Source of the DNA: Paracoccaceae bacterium
Lineage (GTDB): Bacteria > Pseudomonadota > Alphaproteobacteria > Rhodobacterales > Rhodobacteraceae
Length of the DNA: 64,000 bases
Reading direction: 5' to 3'
Assembly: GCA_029243395.1 (NCBI GenBank)
Contig: JAQWSE010000002.1
Location: 124,001-188,000, forward strand
This document shows positions 22,878-33,055 of the stretch, piece by piece. Below the pieces are notes generated by a model, which saw only the letters and a program-made list of their open reading frames with translations, made no database searches and had not been told where the DNA came from. Positions within the stretch are counted from its first letter, which is position 1. Every line of letters starts with the position of its first letter. A program made the position numbers and the translations under genes.

Positions 22878-23300
22878 ATGAGACATGGGAATAGTCATCG
22901 CAAATTGAACCGAACTCATGAGCATCGAAAAGCCATGTTCTCTAATATGATATGCTCATTGATTGAGCACGAGCAGATAAAGACTACCCTCCCGAAGGCG
23001 AAAGAACTAAAGAGAATTGCTGACAAGTGTGTGTCTATTGGAAAAAAAGGTGATCTCCATTCCAGGAGAATAGCTTATTCTAGATTGAAGCAGGATAACG
23101 CTGTAAAGAAGCTCTTTGAAACACTGGCACCAAGATATAAAGACCGTAATGGTGGTTATACGCGAGTAATAAAGGCTGGTTTTAGATATGGCGACATGGC
23201 ACCAATGGCGGTGATAGAATTTATAGAAAGAGATGTTTCGGCAAAGGGAGCTCGTGATAAAGCCCGGATAGAAGCTGAAGATGAAGAATCTGCTGAATAG
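22878..23300 (+). CDS. rplQ: 50S ribosomal protein L17
   Basis: L17 has 140 residues. [20 protein letters not shown] is diagnostic. It ends the ribosomal block, and a terminator-like structure follows directly. The C-terminus has a short acidic tail (EAEDEESAE). Confidence 0.98.
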   Translation: MRHGNSHRKLNRTHEHRKAMFSNMICSLIEHEQIKTTLPKAKELKRIADKCVSIGKKGDLHSRRIAYSRLKQDNAVKKLFETLAPRYKDRNGGYTRVIKAGFRYGDMAPMAVIEFIERDVSAKGARDKARIEAEDEESAE

Positions 23301-23306
23301 TTAAGG

Positions 23307-23347
23307 AATATTTTCACCTACAATGATAGGTTCCAATATTTTTTCTT
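23307..23347 (+). terminator. terminator of the ribosomal protein block
   Basis: Seven bases after the rplQ stop, AATATT pairs with AATATT and, inside it, ACCT pairs with AGGT around an 8-nt loop. A run of T-rich sequence follows (TTTTCTTTTATTT). The stem is AT-rich and interrupted by a small internal loop, but the position and T tract fit an intrinsic terminator. Confidence 0.6.
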
Positions 23348-23380
23348 TTATTTGAAAGAAATTATGGTTAACAAGTGGTA

Positions 23381-24703
23381 ATGAATGACCTTTTTGGATC
23401 AATGATTACGACGGAACTGGTTGACGATTCTTCAAAGCCATTAGCTGATCGATTACGACCAAAGTCTTTCAGGGACATTTGTGGACAGGACCATTTGACA
23501 AGTGAAGATGGACCTTTTCGTGCAATGTGCACAAATCAGATTTTATCTTCAGTAATATTATGGGGGCCACCTGGCGTTGGTAAAACAACACTGGCTAGGT
23601 TGATACCAAAAACTATGAAACAGGTTAGGTTCCATGAAATAAGTGCGGTTTCTTCTGGAACGGCAGATTTAAAAAGTATCTTTAAGTCAGCTCAGGAATT
23701 TTCATCTCAAGGCGAAAAGTTCCTGCTGTTTGTGGACGAAATACATTATTTTAACAAGATGCAACAGGACATGTTTCTACCTATAATTGAGAATGGTATT
23801 TTGGCTTTAATTGGCGCCACCTCACAAAACCCAAGCTTTCAGTTGAATGCAGCCTTACTATCTAGATCATCAGTTTTTGAAGTTAGAAAATTAACAAATA
23901 CTGCACTTGGAGGCATAATTAAGCGAGCAGAGATTTTTATGAAAAAAACCTTGCCGCTAGATAAAGACAGTAGAGCTGCTTTAATCAAGAAATCAGGTGG
24001 TGATGCAAGAGTTTTGATCAACTTGTTAGAACAAGTATTCCTATCAAAAAAGAAAATTTCAGTAGATGAACTTGAAAAAAAATTGTCCACAACTATTCCT
24101 AAACATGACAGGGCTGGTGATAGCCATTATGCTATTATTTCTGCCATTCATAAATCAATACGTGGTTCAGATCCAGATGCAGCACTTTATTGGTTGGCCC
24201 GAGCCATGATTGCGGGCGAGGATCCGAATTATCTTTTTCGCAGATTACTTCGGATATCTTTTGAAGATATTGGTTTGGCTGCGAGCAATGCCCAAAGAAT
24301 AGTTTTAGATAGCTGGTCCGCCTACGAAAGATTAGGGTCCCCTGAAGGAGATATTTCATTAGTAATGACGGTACTATTTTTATCACTTTCTCCAAAGTCT
24401 AATGCTGTATACAAAGCGGAGCACAGTTCGGTAAAATATGCTAAGAAGCATCCTTCAGAGTTACCACCAAAGCACATAACCAATGCTACCACTAGCTTAA
24501 TGAGTGAATTTGGCTACGGACAAGGTTATGAATATGACCATGATACAAAAGCTGGCTTTTCAGGCCAAAACTATTTCCCGGAGGGCATGAAGCGACAACT
24601 TTTTTATCATCCAGTTGATCGGGGTCTAGAGAGGGAACTTAAGAAACGTTTAACTTATTTTACTAAGCTTAGAGATAATTTAATAAAAAAGTCTGGTGAT
24701 TAA
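23381..24703 (+). CDS. rarA: replication-associated recombination protein A (RarA/MgsA AAA+ ATPase)
   Basis: RarA acts at stalled replication forks and is related to the clamp-loader ATPases. It has 440 residues from the ATG at 23381; an in-frame GTG two codons upstream is an alternative. Motifs are LADRLRPKSFRDICGQDHL at the N-terminus, Walker A GPPGVGKTTLARL and Walker B VDEIHYFNK. The C-terminal region (QNYFPEGMKRQLFYHPVDRG) is typical of the family. It ends directly at the ATG of the next gene (zero spacing), so the two are coupled. Confidence 0.95.
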   Translation: MNDLFGSMITTELVDDSSKPLADRLRPKSFRDICGQDHLTSEDGPFRAMCTNQILSSVILWGPPGVGKTTLARLIPKTMKQVRFHEISAVSSGTADLKSIFKSAQEFSSQGEKFLLFVDEIHYFNKMQQDMFLPIIENGILALIGATSQNPSFQLNAALLSRSSVFEVRKLTNTALGGIIKRAEIFMKKTLPLDKDSRAALIKKSGGDARVLINLLEQVFLSKKKISVDELEKKLSTTIPKHDRAGDSHYAIISAIHKSIRGSDPDAALYWLARAMIAGEDPNYLFRRLLRISFEDIGLAASNAQRIVLDSWSAYERLGSPEGDISLVMTVLFLSLSPKSNAVYKAEHSSVKYAKKHPSELPPKHITNATTSLMSEFGYGQGYEYDHDTKAGFSGQNYFPEGMKRQLFYHPVDRGLERELKKRLTYFTKLRDNLIKKSGD

Positions 24704-25756
24704 ATGTCTAAAGACAGCACTGAAAAGAATGAAATGGAAAAATTGAAACCAATTGAGGTAAGTGCAGCAGAAGACGGCCAACGATTAGACAAATGGCTCA
24801 GAGCTCATTTCATTAACATATCAAAAGTGATGATAGAAAAGTTATGTAGAACAGGTCAATTGCGTGTCGACAGTTTGAGAGTGAGACCAAATGTTCGCGT
24901 GTTGGAAAATCAAAAAATTCGTGTTCCAGATTTCATTCGTTCAAAAAATTCAAGGATGGATCCCATACCCACTAGGGTTTCGTTAAAATTGGTGGAGGGT
25001 TTGAAAGAATCTCTAATTTTTAATGATGAACACTTTATAATTTTTAATAAACCAGCTGGAATGGCAGTACAGGGTGGATCCAAATTAGGTCACTATCACC
25101 TTGTTAATGCTTTGCCTCAATTCAGTCTTCCTGGTGACCCAGTGCCCAAGCTTGTGCATAGATTGGATAAGGAGACATCAGGGGTTTTAATAGTAGCCAG
25201 AACTCCAAAAAGTGCGCGCATCATATCCGAGATGATTAAGGATAGGAAAGTAAAAAAAATATATTGGGCAATAGTCCACAAATTTCCTAAGAAGCAAAGG
25301 GGTATAATTTTTAGTCCAACAGTTTCAAACAGCAATCAAGAAAGCAGGGAGTTAGGGCTTTTAGCAAAAAGTGAAGCTTACAGAGGGTTTCAATTATTGA
25401 TCTTAGATAGAGAGGAAAAGGAAGCCTTATCCATCTATAAGGTTTTAGACCAAATCGGGAAAGAAGGTTCTTGGATTGAACTTCTTGCGATAACTGGAAG
25501 AAAGCACCAACTTAGAAAACATATGGCGAGCATAGGTTGCTCCATAGTGGGTGATAAAAAATATGGAAATAATCCGAAACTTAAGTTTATTGAAAATGAT
25601 GATGCGAAAATTGATTTTGGTAATCAGAAATTACAACTTCATGCTCGCCTAGTCGAATTTGAACATCCATTTACAGGAAAAAAGATAACAGTCAAAGCCG
25701 ATCCGCCCTTTCACATGTCCCAGTATTTGGAATTATTTCGATCAAAAGAAGTGTAA
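24704..25756 (+). CDS. rluC: RluA-family 23S rRNA pseudouridine synthase (RluC-like)
   Basis: The protein converts uridines of 23S rRNA to pseudouridine. It has 350 residues: an S4 RNA-binding domain (DGQRLDKWLRAHF, residues 24-36, onwards) followed by the catalytic domain with HRLDKETSGVLIVART, which holds the catalytic aspartate. The later block TGRKHQLRKHMASIG is also conserved. RluC and RluD are hard to separate by eye; RluC is favoured by the context next to rarA. It abuts rarA and precedes an ATP12 gene, an order shared by many alphaproteobacteria. Confidence 0.85.
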   Translation: MSKDSTEKNEMEKLKPIEVSAAEDGQRLDKWLRAHFINISKVMIEKLCRTGQLRVDSLRVRPNVRVLENQKIRVPDFIRSKNSRMDPIPTRVSLKLVEGLKESLIFNDEHFIIFNKPAGMAVQGGSKLGHYHLVNALPQFSLPGDPVPKLVHRLDKETSGVLIVARTPKSARIISEMIKDRKVKKIYWAIVHKFPKKQRGIIFSPTVSNSNQESRELGLLAKSEAYRGFQLLILDREEKEALSIYKVLDQIGKEGSWIELLAITGRKHQLRKHMASIGCSIVGDKKYGNNPKLKFIENDDAKIDFGNQKLQLHARLVEFEHPFTGKKITVKADPPFHMSQYLELFRSKEV

Positions 25757-25783
25757 ACCTATATCAAGAGTAATCATAGTAAA

Positions 25784-26494
25784 TTGATTTTGAAGAAAAT
25801 AAAGAATTGGAAGTCTGTTAAGCTGAAGAGCCATCCTTCGGGATATATAATATTGTTAGATGAAGTTACCTTAAGAACTCTTTCGGGAAATGTGCTTATT
25901 ATAGGGAATAGATCGATTGCTCATAAAGTTAAAAAGGAGTGGTCCGAGGTGAAGAAAGAAATTAATTATACACATATGCCCTATACCAAAGCTTGTTTTC
26001 TTTCAGCGGATCGTTCTGAAAGAGAAAGCTTGAAGTTAAAAGATAAATTAGTGGGTTATGGGATGTCAGATCTCTTATGCTATAGGGCGGACAAAGGATC
26101 TGATTTAGTTGAAATTCAGTCAAAGAGTTGGGATCCATTAGTAGATTGGCTGCAAAATCAACTTAATACTACTTTATTGATTTCTCACAGCCTTGTGCCG
26201 GTTGAGCAGAGTAGCGACTTGGAGAAAGGGCTGTCTAAGTTATTACTACCAATCGAACCATTATCCTTAACAGCCATGAATGAATTAGTCACCTTATCAA
26301 ATTCTTTAATCATTGGGTTGGCCCTATTAAAGGGGAAGATTTCACCAGAAAAAGCATGGAAAATCATGAGAATTGAAGAAGAGTGGCAGCGTACTATATG
26401 GGGAACGTTGGCTGAACAAAAGGCTGAAGATAAGATAAAAAGATTCCTGTTTATGCACGCTTGTGAAATATTGCAAATGGTCCAGAAAGTATGA
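25784..26494 (+). CDS. ATP12-family F1-ATPase assembly chaperone
   Basis: ATP12 proteins chaperone the alpha subunit during F1 assembly in mitochondria and alphaproteobacteria. It has 236 residues. Visible family features are the block ending SDLLCYRAD, the LVDWLQ region after WDP, and a C-terminal EEWQRTIWGTLAEQKAEDK. The start is a TTG with no strong ribosome site; a second TTG two codons on is equally possible. It follows the pseudouridine synthase by 27 bp and is probably the last gene of the rarA unit. Confidence 0.85.
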   Translation: MILKKIKNWKSVKLKSHPSGYIILLDEVTLRTLSGNVLIIGNRSIAHKVKKEWSEVKKEINYTHMPYTKACFLSADRSERESLKLKDKLVGYGMSDLLCYRADKGSDLVEIQSKSWDPLVDWLQNQLNTTLLISHSLVPVEQSSDLEKGLSKLLLPIEPLSLTAMNELVTLSNSLIIGLALLKGKISPEKAWKIMRIEEEWQRTIWGTLAEQKAEDKIKRFLFMHACEILQMVQKV

Positions 26495-26926
26495 ATATCG
26501 GAAATCATCATAGATGAAAAAAAGAATCACTTGTTTTTCATCACAAGAAAAAGAAAATTTATGATGATTTTTCTTAATTTAATTGGGCTAAACAAACTTA
26601 AGCCTATTCTAGGCACTTTTAATTTATATTTAGGATATTGTAAGGAATAAATGTAGAAATCTAATACGATTGAATAAAACTTAATTAAAACATAAACTTA
26701 GCAGAAAGTTAGGTGAAACTTCTTATCAGAGAGTGACATTGGCAGTTCTCTATAGGATTTCGTTTTATGTATATGCCAGTCAGAAAATTTGAATGAAGAC
26801 TTGACCAAAGAGCTCACAAATCGCAAAAGTGTACACTGCTGAAGGTTTTCAGAACATATTTAGGCCCCAGAAAACTTTCAGGTTGGAGATATTTTTGGGG
26901 GGGTCACAACTTATGAAGAGGGAAAA
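26495..26926. other. 432-bp intergenic region upstream of aapJ
   Basis: The stretch is AT-rich and has no convincing gene. It presumably holds the aapJ promoter and regulatory sites. I could not find a -35/-10 pair of good quality, nor a sigma-54 site (TGGC-N-GC pattern). Small inverted repeats occur, such as CTGAA/TTCAG near 26840. A GGGGGG run lies 40 bp before aapJ. Confidence 0.5.
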
Positions 26927-27940
26927 ATGAAAAAATCATTTATTTTTGGAGCAATTGCTGCCTTAGGATTGATTTCCACGGGAGCTTTTGCTGGTACTTT
27001 GGACGACATAAAAAGCAAGGGATTTGTTCAGTGTGGAGTTAGCCAGGGATTACCAGGTTTTTCTAATCAAGACGATTCTGGCAAGTGGACTGGTCTGGAT
27101 GTGGAATTGTGTAGAGCAGTAGCTGTTGCCGTTTTTGGTGACACTAATGCTGTTAAATTTTCACCACTGTCATCTAAGCAAAGATTCACAGCATTGAGTT
27201 CTGGTGAAATTGACATTTTGTCCAGAAATACAACATGGACTATGACTCGAGATACACAACTCGGTCTAAACTTTGCTGGTGTAAATTATTATGACGGTCA
27301 GGGCATGATGGTTCCGGCTGGCATGGGTGTTTCTTCAGGTACTGAGCTTGATGGGGCTAATATTTGTACAAATACTGGTACTACTACGGAATTAAATATC
27401 ACTGATTACTTTAGGTTTAATAACATGGGCTTTAATCTTGTAGCTTTTGAAAAAGCTGACGAAGTTGTAGCTGCGTATGATGCAGGAAGATGTGATGTTT
27501 ATACGACTGATCGTTCGGGATTAGCTGCTCAGCGTCTAAAACTATCAAATCCTGACTCCCATGTTGTTTTACCAGAAATTATTTCTAAGGAGCCTTTGGG
27601 TCCAGTGGTAAGACAAGGTGATGACCAGTGGTTCAATATTGTTAAGTGGGTACACAATGCAATGGTTAACGCCGAAGAGATGGGAATAACATCTGCCAAT
27701 GTTGATAGCAAGAAGGGTTCAGATAACCCTGCTGTGAAGCGATTGCTTGGAACTGAGGGTTCTTTTGGTGACGAACTAGGTATTTCAAATGATTGGGCCT
27801 ATAACATTATCAAACATATTGGTAATTATGGGGAATCTTATGAAAGAAATGTAGGACCTAACACTCCTCTGAAATTAGCACGTGGTGCTAATGCTCTTTG
27901 GACAAATGGTGGTCTTATGTATGCTCCACCAATAAGATAA
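26927..27940 (+). CDS. aapJ: general L-amino acid ABC transporter, periplasmic binding protein
   Basis: AapJ captures L-amino acids in the periplasm for the AapQMP permease, first described in Rhizobium. It has 337 residues with a clear signal peptide (residues 1-22, cleavage after AFA). The mature part begins GTLDDIKSKGFVQCGVSQGL, characteristic of the AapJ/BztA subfamily, and includes GLDVELCRAVAVAVFGD. It starts at an ATG with GAGGG upstream. A stem-loop separates it from aapQ. Confidence 0.95.
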   Translation: MKKSFIFGAIAALGLISTGAFAGTLDDIKSKGFVQCGVSQGLPGFSNQDDSGKWTGLDVELCRAVAVAVFGDTNAVKFSPLSSKQRFTALSSGEIDILSRNTTWTMTRDTQLGLNFAGVNYYDGQGMMVPAGMGVSSGTELDGANICTNTGTTTELNITDYFRFNNMGFNLVAFEKADEVVAAYDAGRCDVYTTDRSGLAAQRLKLSNPDSHVVLPEIISKEPLGPVVRQGDDQWFNIVKWVHNAMVNAEEMGITSANVDSKKGSDNPAVKRLLGTEGSFGDELGISNDWAYNIIKHIGNYGESYERNVGPNTPLKLARGANALWTNGGLMYAPPIR

Positions 27941-27955
27941 GACAAAATATGAACT

Positions 27956-27986
27956 GCACTGGTCCTTCATGAGGGCTAGTGCTTTT
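27956..27986 (+). promoter_or_regulatory. stem-loop between aapJ and aapQ
   Basis: Ten base pairs (two G-T wobbles) join GCACTGGTCC and GGGCTAGTGC around a 7-nt loop, followed by TTTT. It begins 15 bp after the aapJ stop. Structures like this after binding-protein genes act as partial terminators or 3' mRNA stabilisers, giving more binding protein than permease. It could let aapJ be made in excess over aapQMP. Confidence 0.65.
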
Positions 27987-28032
27987 CAAGCTATTGTTAT
28001 CAGAAATCTAGGACTCAGAAGGCATTTACTTG

Positions 28033-29259
28033 ATGAATAGCTCAGGAGTCAAATTGAGTGATGAGAAAGAATCACTAATTTATAACCCTAAGATCCGGAG
28101 TATTTTCTTTCAGATTTTAGCATTAGTTATAGTATTTGGCAGTCTAATACTCCTAAGACATAACACTTTAGTGAATTTAGAGGATCGTGGTAAATCGCTG
28201 GGATTCCATTTTTTAGGTGAGACGTCAGGATTTTCAATTCTCCCGACATTTGGTACTTGGGTTGTGGGGTACGAGGTGGGTGTTTCTACCTATGTTGATG
28301 TATTTATTATTGGTATCCTAAACACTTTAGCAGTTGGACTTTTTGGTATTATAGCAGCGACTTTACTGGGTTTTACAATAGGAATATTTCGTTTATCTAA
28401 CAATTTTATACTGAGGAGCTTTGCAGCAACTTTTGTTGAAATATTTAGAAATATTCCCTTACTTTTATGGCTCTTTATTGTGTACTTTGCGGTTTTGCGA
28501 AACCTTCCAGCAAAAAGGGAAGCATTATTTTTTACCGAAAACATCGGAATAAATATTACGGGGCTATATGCTCCAGCGCCACAGCCACTTGAAGGTTTTT
28601 TATACGTTTTAATTGCGCTGATAGTTGGTATGGTTGGCTGCATTTTTTTCATTAAGTGGTCTACTAGGAGATTTCTGATAACAGGGAAGAAATTTCCTGG
28701 AGGATGGTTGGGTTTAATTTTATTAATTTGCTTGCCATTAGCTATCTATTATATTTTGGGGCAACCGTTAAATTGGGAAGATCCAATCTTTAAATCTGAT
28801 GGACCGGTCTTCCGAAGAGGATATCAAGCGGGTATGGGCATGATGATTGTCCCTGAGATGATTGCTGTCTGGGCAGCTCTTTCCCTTTACACAGCTGCAT
28901 TCATAGCAGAGATAGTCAGAAGTGGCATTCTTGCGATTAGTTACGGCCAAACGGAAGCTTCATTTGCTCTCGGGTTACGTCCAGGTACAACTCTCCGACT
29001 TGTTATCATACCTCAAGCGATGAGAGTAATAGTTCCTCCTCTTACCTCACAGTATTTAAATTTGCTAAAAAATTCTTCTTTAGCAGTAGCTATTGCCTAC
29101 CCCGAATTAGTTTCAGTCTTTGGAGGCACGGCCCTAAATCAAGTGGGAAAAGAGGTCGAGATGATTTTCATGCTAATGTTAGTTTACCTATCATTCTCTA
29201 TTATTACGTCGATATTTATGAATTGGTTCAACTCCAAAATAAAACTGGTGGAAAGATGA
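28033..29259 (+). CDS. aapQ: general L-amino acid ABC transporter permease AapQ
   Basis: This is an inner-membrane permease of 408 residues; the ATG at 28033 is chosen over an in-frame TTG one codon earlier. Several hydrophobic segments are visible. The EAA-type cytoplasmic loop is LGLRPGTTLRLVIIPQAMRV near residue 315-335, and FRNIPLLLWLFIVYF is typical of the His/Glu/Gln permease family. It overlaps aapM by 4 bp (ATGA). Confidence 0.93.
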   Translation: MNSSGVKLSDEKESLIYNPKIRSIFFQILALVIVFGSLILLRHNTLVNLEDRGKSLGFHFLGETSGFSILPTFGTWVVGYEVGVSTYVDVFIIGILNTLAVGLFGIIAATLLGFTIGIFRLSNNFILRSFAATFVEIFRNIPLLLWLFIVYFAVLRNLPAKREALFFTENIGINITGLYAPAPQPLEGFLYVLIALIVGMVGCIFFIKWSTRRFLITGKKFPGGWLGLILLICLPLAIYYILGQPLNWEDPIFKSDGPVFRRGYQAGMGMMIVPEMIAVWAALSLYTAAFIAEIVRSGILAISYGQTEASFALGLRPGTTLRLVIIPQAMRVIVPPLTSQYLNLLKNSSLAVAIAYPELVSVFGGTALNQVGKEVEMIFMLMLVYLSFSIITSIFMNWFNSKIKLVER

Positions 29260-30644
29260 GTAAGATAGAGTCTAACGTAGAATTTGTAAGAAAAGAAGAC
29301 GCACCAGTCTTGCCGCCACCCATCAATCAAGTTGGCTTAATAGGATGGCTTTGGAGAAACGGCATTTCATCTATGATTAATTTTTCAACTATCACAGGAT
29401 CTATACAGTCTGTTTTAATGATACTGCTTACTGTAGTTGTTTTATACCTTGGGTTGAACGGTATTTGGACCTTAGTTGATTTTGCTTTTATTCAAGCTAT
29501 TTGGTCTGATGCAGATGAATTAAAGAGGTTAGCGTGCGCTACGACCCTGCAAGGAGGTAGCCTGCCAGAAGAATGGTTTGGTGCCTGTTGGCCTTTCATA
29601 GCAGCAAAAAGCAAACTTCTCATTTATGGTGTATATGATATTGACGAGATCTGGAGAGTAAATCTGACATATCTTATCTTATTAGTGGGTATAGGATGGG
29701 TAGTCATTGAAAAAATGCCATATCGTTTCCATGTGGGAATTTTTCTCCTTGTTATTTATCCTATTGTAGCTTTTGTCTTACTAACAGGTGGCAATTTGGA
29801 AATCGCAAATTCGACTTTGATCATTATGATTTTGGTAAGTTTATTAATCAGCGTTTTTTGCTTTTTAATATACAGAGGCTTTCTTGGGGAAGGTTTTCTA
29901 GCAGCATATACGGTTTTCAATGCAATTAGATACCTTTCGATTTATATTACTATGGTAACAATTATCTTCACTAGTGATTTTGGTTTGGTGACTGTAGAAA
30001 CTGATAAATGGGGAGGTTTATTAGTTACATTAGTGGTAGCTATTACAGGCATTGTGGCATCTTTGCCATTAGGAATTTTATTAGCGCTAGGCAGGCGGTC
30101 ATCAATGCCAGTGATCAGACTTTTATGTGTTTTATTCATTGAATTCTGGAGAGGGGTTCCCCTGATAACAGTTTTATTTATGGCCTCCTTTATGTTACCC
30201 TTATTCCTTCCTGAAGGAACCGACTTCAATAAGCTGTTGAGGGCCTTGATTGGGGTGACTTTGTTTTCTGCGGCTTATATGGCGGAAGTAATAAGGGGAG
30301 GATTACAAGCTATTCCAAAAGGTCAGTTTGAAGCTGCCTCTGGGTTAGGGTTATCATATTATCAAACTTCCAGGCTGATTATTTTACCACAAGCATTGGT
30401 CCTGGTAATTCCAGGAATCGTGAACACATTCATTGGGCTGTTTAAAGATACAACACTTGTTTTGATTATCAGTTTGTTTGATCTTTTAGGTATGATTCAA
30501 TCGTCTTTTGCCGATCCAAATTGGTCTACACCTGTTCAGTCATTAACTGGCTATTTGGCTGTGGCAACTATATTCTGGGTGATTTTATTTAGCATGTCAC
30601 GTTATTCCATGTTTATGGAGAAAAAACTGAGGTACGAGCATTAA
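29256..30644 (+). CDS. aapM: general L-amino acid ABC transporter permease AapM
   Basis: AapM is the second permease subunit, 462 residues from the ATG at 29256, which overlaps the aapQ stop and follows GGTGGAAAG. A longer frame upstream lies inside aapQ and is rejected. The EAA loop [20 protein letters not shown] lies near residue 370. It has the long N-terminal half with extra membrane segments typical of AapM relative to simple amino-acid permeases. Confidence 0.93.
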   Translation: MSKIESNVEFVRKEDAPVLPPPINQVGLIGWLWRNGISSMINFSTITGSIQSVLMILLTVVVLYLGLNGIWTLVDFAFIQAIWSDADELKRLACATTLQGGSLPEEWFGACWPFIAAKSKLLIYGVYDIDEIWRVNLTYLILLVGIGWVVIEKMPYRFHVGIFLLVIYPIVAFVLLTGGNLEIANSTLIIMILVSLLISVFCFLIYRGFLGEGFLAAYTVFNAIRYLSIYITMVTIIFTSDFGLVTVETDKWGGLLVTLVVAITGIVASLPLGILLALGRRSSMPVIRLLCVLFIEFWRGVPLITVLFMASFMLPLFLPEGTDFNKLLRALIGVTLFSAAYMAEVIRGGLQAIPKGQFEAASGLGLSYYQTSRLIILPQALVLVIPGIVNTFIGLFKDTTLVLIISLFDLLGMIQSSFADPNWSTPVQSLTGYLAVATIFWVILFSMSRYSMFMEKKLRYEH

Positions 30645-30661
30645 TTAAAGGAAAGATAGTT

Positions 30662-31447
30662 ATGGAAAAGGAAATGATAAGAACAGATGCTTCTCCCAAA
30701 GGGAAAAATGGCGATCATGTTATAGAAATAGTTAGCATGAACAAATGGTTTGGATCTTTTCATGTTTTAAGAGATATAAATTTGTCTGTCCGGGAGGGTG
30801 AGCGTATTGTGGTTTGTGGCCCATCTGGGTCTGGTAAGTCCACTCTCATTAGGTGTATCAACAGGTTGGAACAACATCAGGATGGGATCATTCGGGTTGA
30901 TGGAATTGAATTAACAGAAGATCTAAAGAAAATTGATAGAATTAGGTCAGAAGTCGGTATGGTCTTTCAACATTTTAACCTTTTCCCTCATTTGACTATC
31001 TTAGAGAATTGCACTTTGGCTCAAATCTGGGTCCGTAAGACCCCTAAGAAAGAGGCCGAAGCATTGGCTATGCAATTTCTTGAGAAGGTCAAGATACCTG
31101 AGCAGGCATCAAAGTATCCTGGACAGTTGTCAGGCGGCCAACAGCAAAGGGTTGCAATAGCTAGATCTCTCTGCATGCAGCCTAAAATAATGCTATTTGA
31201 TGAACCAACTTCTGCTTTGGATCCTGAGATGATTAAAGAGGTTTTGGATACAATGATAGAACTTGCTCAAGAAGGGATGACAATGATAGTGGTTAGCCAT
31301 GAAATGGGTTTCGCGAGGCAAGTGGCAGATAGAGTGATTTTCATGGATGATGGTCAGATAGTGGAACAAAATGAGCCAGAGAGCTTTTTTAATGATCCCA
31401 AATCAGATAGGACAAAATTATTCTTAAGTCAGATATTAGGACATTGA
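30662..31447 (+). CDS. aapP: general L-amino acid ABC transporter ATP-binding protein AapP
   Basis: AapP powers the transporter. It has 261 residues. Walker [11 protein letters not shown]-loop [13 protein letters not shown], signature [13 protein letters not shown] and Walker [15 protein letters not shown] are intact, with the switch histidine in VVSHEMGF. It is 17 bp after aapM and completes the operon. It ends one base short of the convergent argB stop with no visible terminator. Confidence 0.96.
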   Translation: MEKEMIRTDASPKGKNGDHVIEIVSMNKWFGSFHVLRDINLSVREGERIVVCGPSGSGKSTLIRCINRLEQHQDGIIRVDGIELTEDLKKIDRIRSEVGMVFQHFNLFPHLTILENCTLAQIWVRKTPKKEAEALAMQFLEKVKIPEQASKYPGQLSGGQQQRVAIARSLCMQPKIMLFDEPTSALDPEMIKEVLDTMIELAQEGMTMIVVSHEMGFARQVADRVIFMDDGQIVEQNEPESFFNDPKSDRTKLFLSQILGH

Positions 31448-31448
31448 T

Positions 31449-32315
31449 TTACGGATTTCGAATTAAAGTACCAACGCCATGCTCAGTAAAGAGCTCCAAT
31501 AAGCAAGCATTTTGAACTCTACCATCAAGTATTACAACTGCTCTCACACCGTTCTCAATTGCGTCTAGTGCTGTTTTTACTTTTGGTATCATACCTCCTG
31601 AGATGGCTTCACAGGCAAGCAATTTTCTTATTTCCGTTGGGCAAGCTTTTAGGACTAGTTCCCCTTCAATATCATGAACTCCATTAACATCAGTTAGCAA
31701 CAATAACCTGTCTGCATTCATGCCAGCAGAAATTACACCTGCCATGGTATCTGCATTAATGTTGAAGGTTTGCCCGGATTCATCTGTTCCAATTGGTGCA
31801 ATGACTGGAATAAAATCATTCTTTACCAAATTGGAAAGAATCTCTACATTAGTTTTGACGGGTTTCCCGACAAAGCCTAAATCTTCTTTTTCCTTTTCGC
31901 AGATTACCAGAGATGCATCTTTTCCAGACAAACCTATACCCTTACCTCCTTGGCAGTTAAGAGCTGAAACAATCGTCCTATTAACATCACCTGACAGTAC
32001 CATTTCTACTACTTTAATAGCTTTAGCATCCGTAACACGTTTCCCATCAACAAAGTCAAAATCTATCTTCCATTTGTCCAAGGCTGCATTGATCATGGGA
32101 CCTCCTCCGTGGACAATTATTGGATTCACTTTACATTGTTTCATCAAGACAACGTCTCTTGCAAAGGAGGATAGATTTTCAATATTAGCCATAGCAGCTC
32201 CACCTAATTTTATTACAATGGTGGCAGACTCATACCTCTTAAGATATGGCAGTGCTTCCGAGAGAGTTTTAGCTGTAGTGACCCAGTCAATCTGTTTTTC
32301 TGTTTTTTTATTCAT
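31449..32315 (-). CDS. argB: acetylglutamate kinase
   Basis: ArgB phosphorylates N-acetylglutamate, the second step of arginine synthesis. It has 288 residues from the ATG at 32315, preceded by GGGGAAA; a GTG five codons upstream is in frame. Motifs are VIKLGGAAM (phosphate loop), VHGGGPMINAAL, and SGGMIPKVKTAL near the C-terminus. It is the last gene of the rpmH-to-argB unit on this strand. The position after engB is common in alphaproteobacteria. Confidence 0.95.
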   Translation of the reverse strand: MNKKTEKQIDWVTTAKTLSEALPYLKRYESATIVIKLGGAAMANIENLSSFARDVVLMKQCKVNPIIVHGGGPMINAALDKWKIDFDFVDGKRVTDAKAIKVVEMVLSGDVNRTIVSALNCQGGKGIGLSGKDASLVICEKEKEDLGFVGKPVKTNVEILSNLVKNDFIPVIAPIGTDESGQTFNINADTMAGVISAGMNADRLLLLTDVNGVHDIEGELVLKACPTEIRKLLACEAISGGMIPKVKTALDAIENGVRAVVILDGRVQNACLLELFTEHGVGTLIRNP

Positions 32316-32341
32316 ATTTTCCCCAACCACTGAGCTTAAAC

Positions 32342-33055
32342 TTAATTAAGGTGAAACAATTTACTAATGGTGGCCCGGAGTATTGCTATCCCATGCCCCT
32401 TTCTTGAGGAAGTAAGTAGTACTTCTGAAAATGCATTTGCATGGGCAGCCATTTTCTCAAAACTTGCTTCTAATACCTCTTTAAATTGAAGATCCTTCAC
32501 TTTATCGTGTTTTGTAAATACTACCTGAAAAATCACACCAGCTTCCCCTAACATCTTCATTAAGTTGATATCACTTGATTTAATCCCATGTCTACTATCA
32601 ATTAGGAGGAAGACTCTTCTTAAATTTTGGCTTTGGAAGAAATAATCACTTACTAGTTTTTGCCATCGTTCTCTTTCCTTCAAAGGGGCTTTGGCAAAAC
32701 CATAGCCAGGCAAATCAACCAAGAACTTATTTTGATCGAGAAGAAAAAAATTGATTTCGCGAGTTCTCCCAGGAGTTTTTGATGTTCTTGCTATTGAATT
32801 TCTGCCCGTTAGATTGTTTATCAGACTAGATTTTCCAACATTGGATCTACCTGAGAAACATACTTCAGGATGACCTTCTGAAGGCATGGCAGTTATAGAG
32901 GTTATCCCTTTGATGAATTCCGTCTGTTTAGCAAAAAGCTTTTGACCAGCTTTAAGCTGATCTGGATCAATATGATTAGCTAGATAAAATGGGGCCTGTT
33001 GTTTCTCTTTAGTCAAATTATTCTGATCGCTTGAAAGATTTCGTGATATTGCCAA
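32342..33055 (-). CDS. engB: ribosome biogenesis GTPase EngB (YsxC/YihA)
   Basis: EngB is a small GTPase for 50S assembly, 237 residues. GTPase motifs are GRSNVGKSSLINNL (G1), TSKTPGRTREINF (G2), DLPGYGFA (G3) and FTKHDKV (G4). The TTG at 33055 is the longest start and makes a 38-bp overlap with yidC; a TTG 13 codons later is also possible, and neither has a strong ribosome site. It lies 26 bp before argB. Confidence 0.95.
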   Translation of the reverse strand: MAISRNLSSDQNNLTKEKQQAPFYLANHIDPDQLKAGQKLFAKQTEFIKGITSITAMPSEGHPEVCFSGRSNVGKSSLINNLTGRNSIARTSKTPGRTREINFFLLDQNKFLVDLPGYGFAKAPLKERERWQKLVSDYFFQSQNLRRVFLLIDSRHGIKSSDINLMKMLGEAGVIFQVVFTKHDKVKDLQFKEVLEASFEKMAAHANAFSEVLLTSSRKGHGIAILRATISKLFHLN

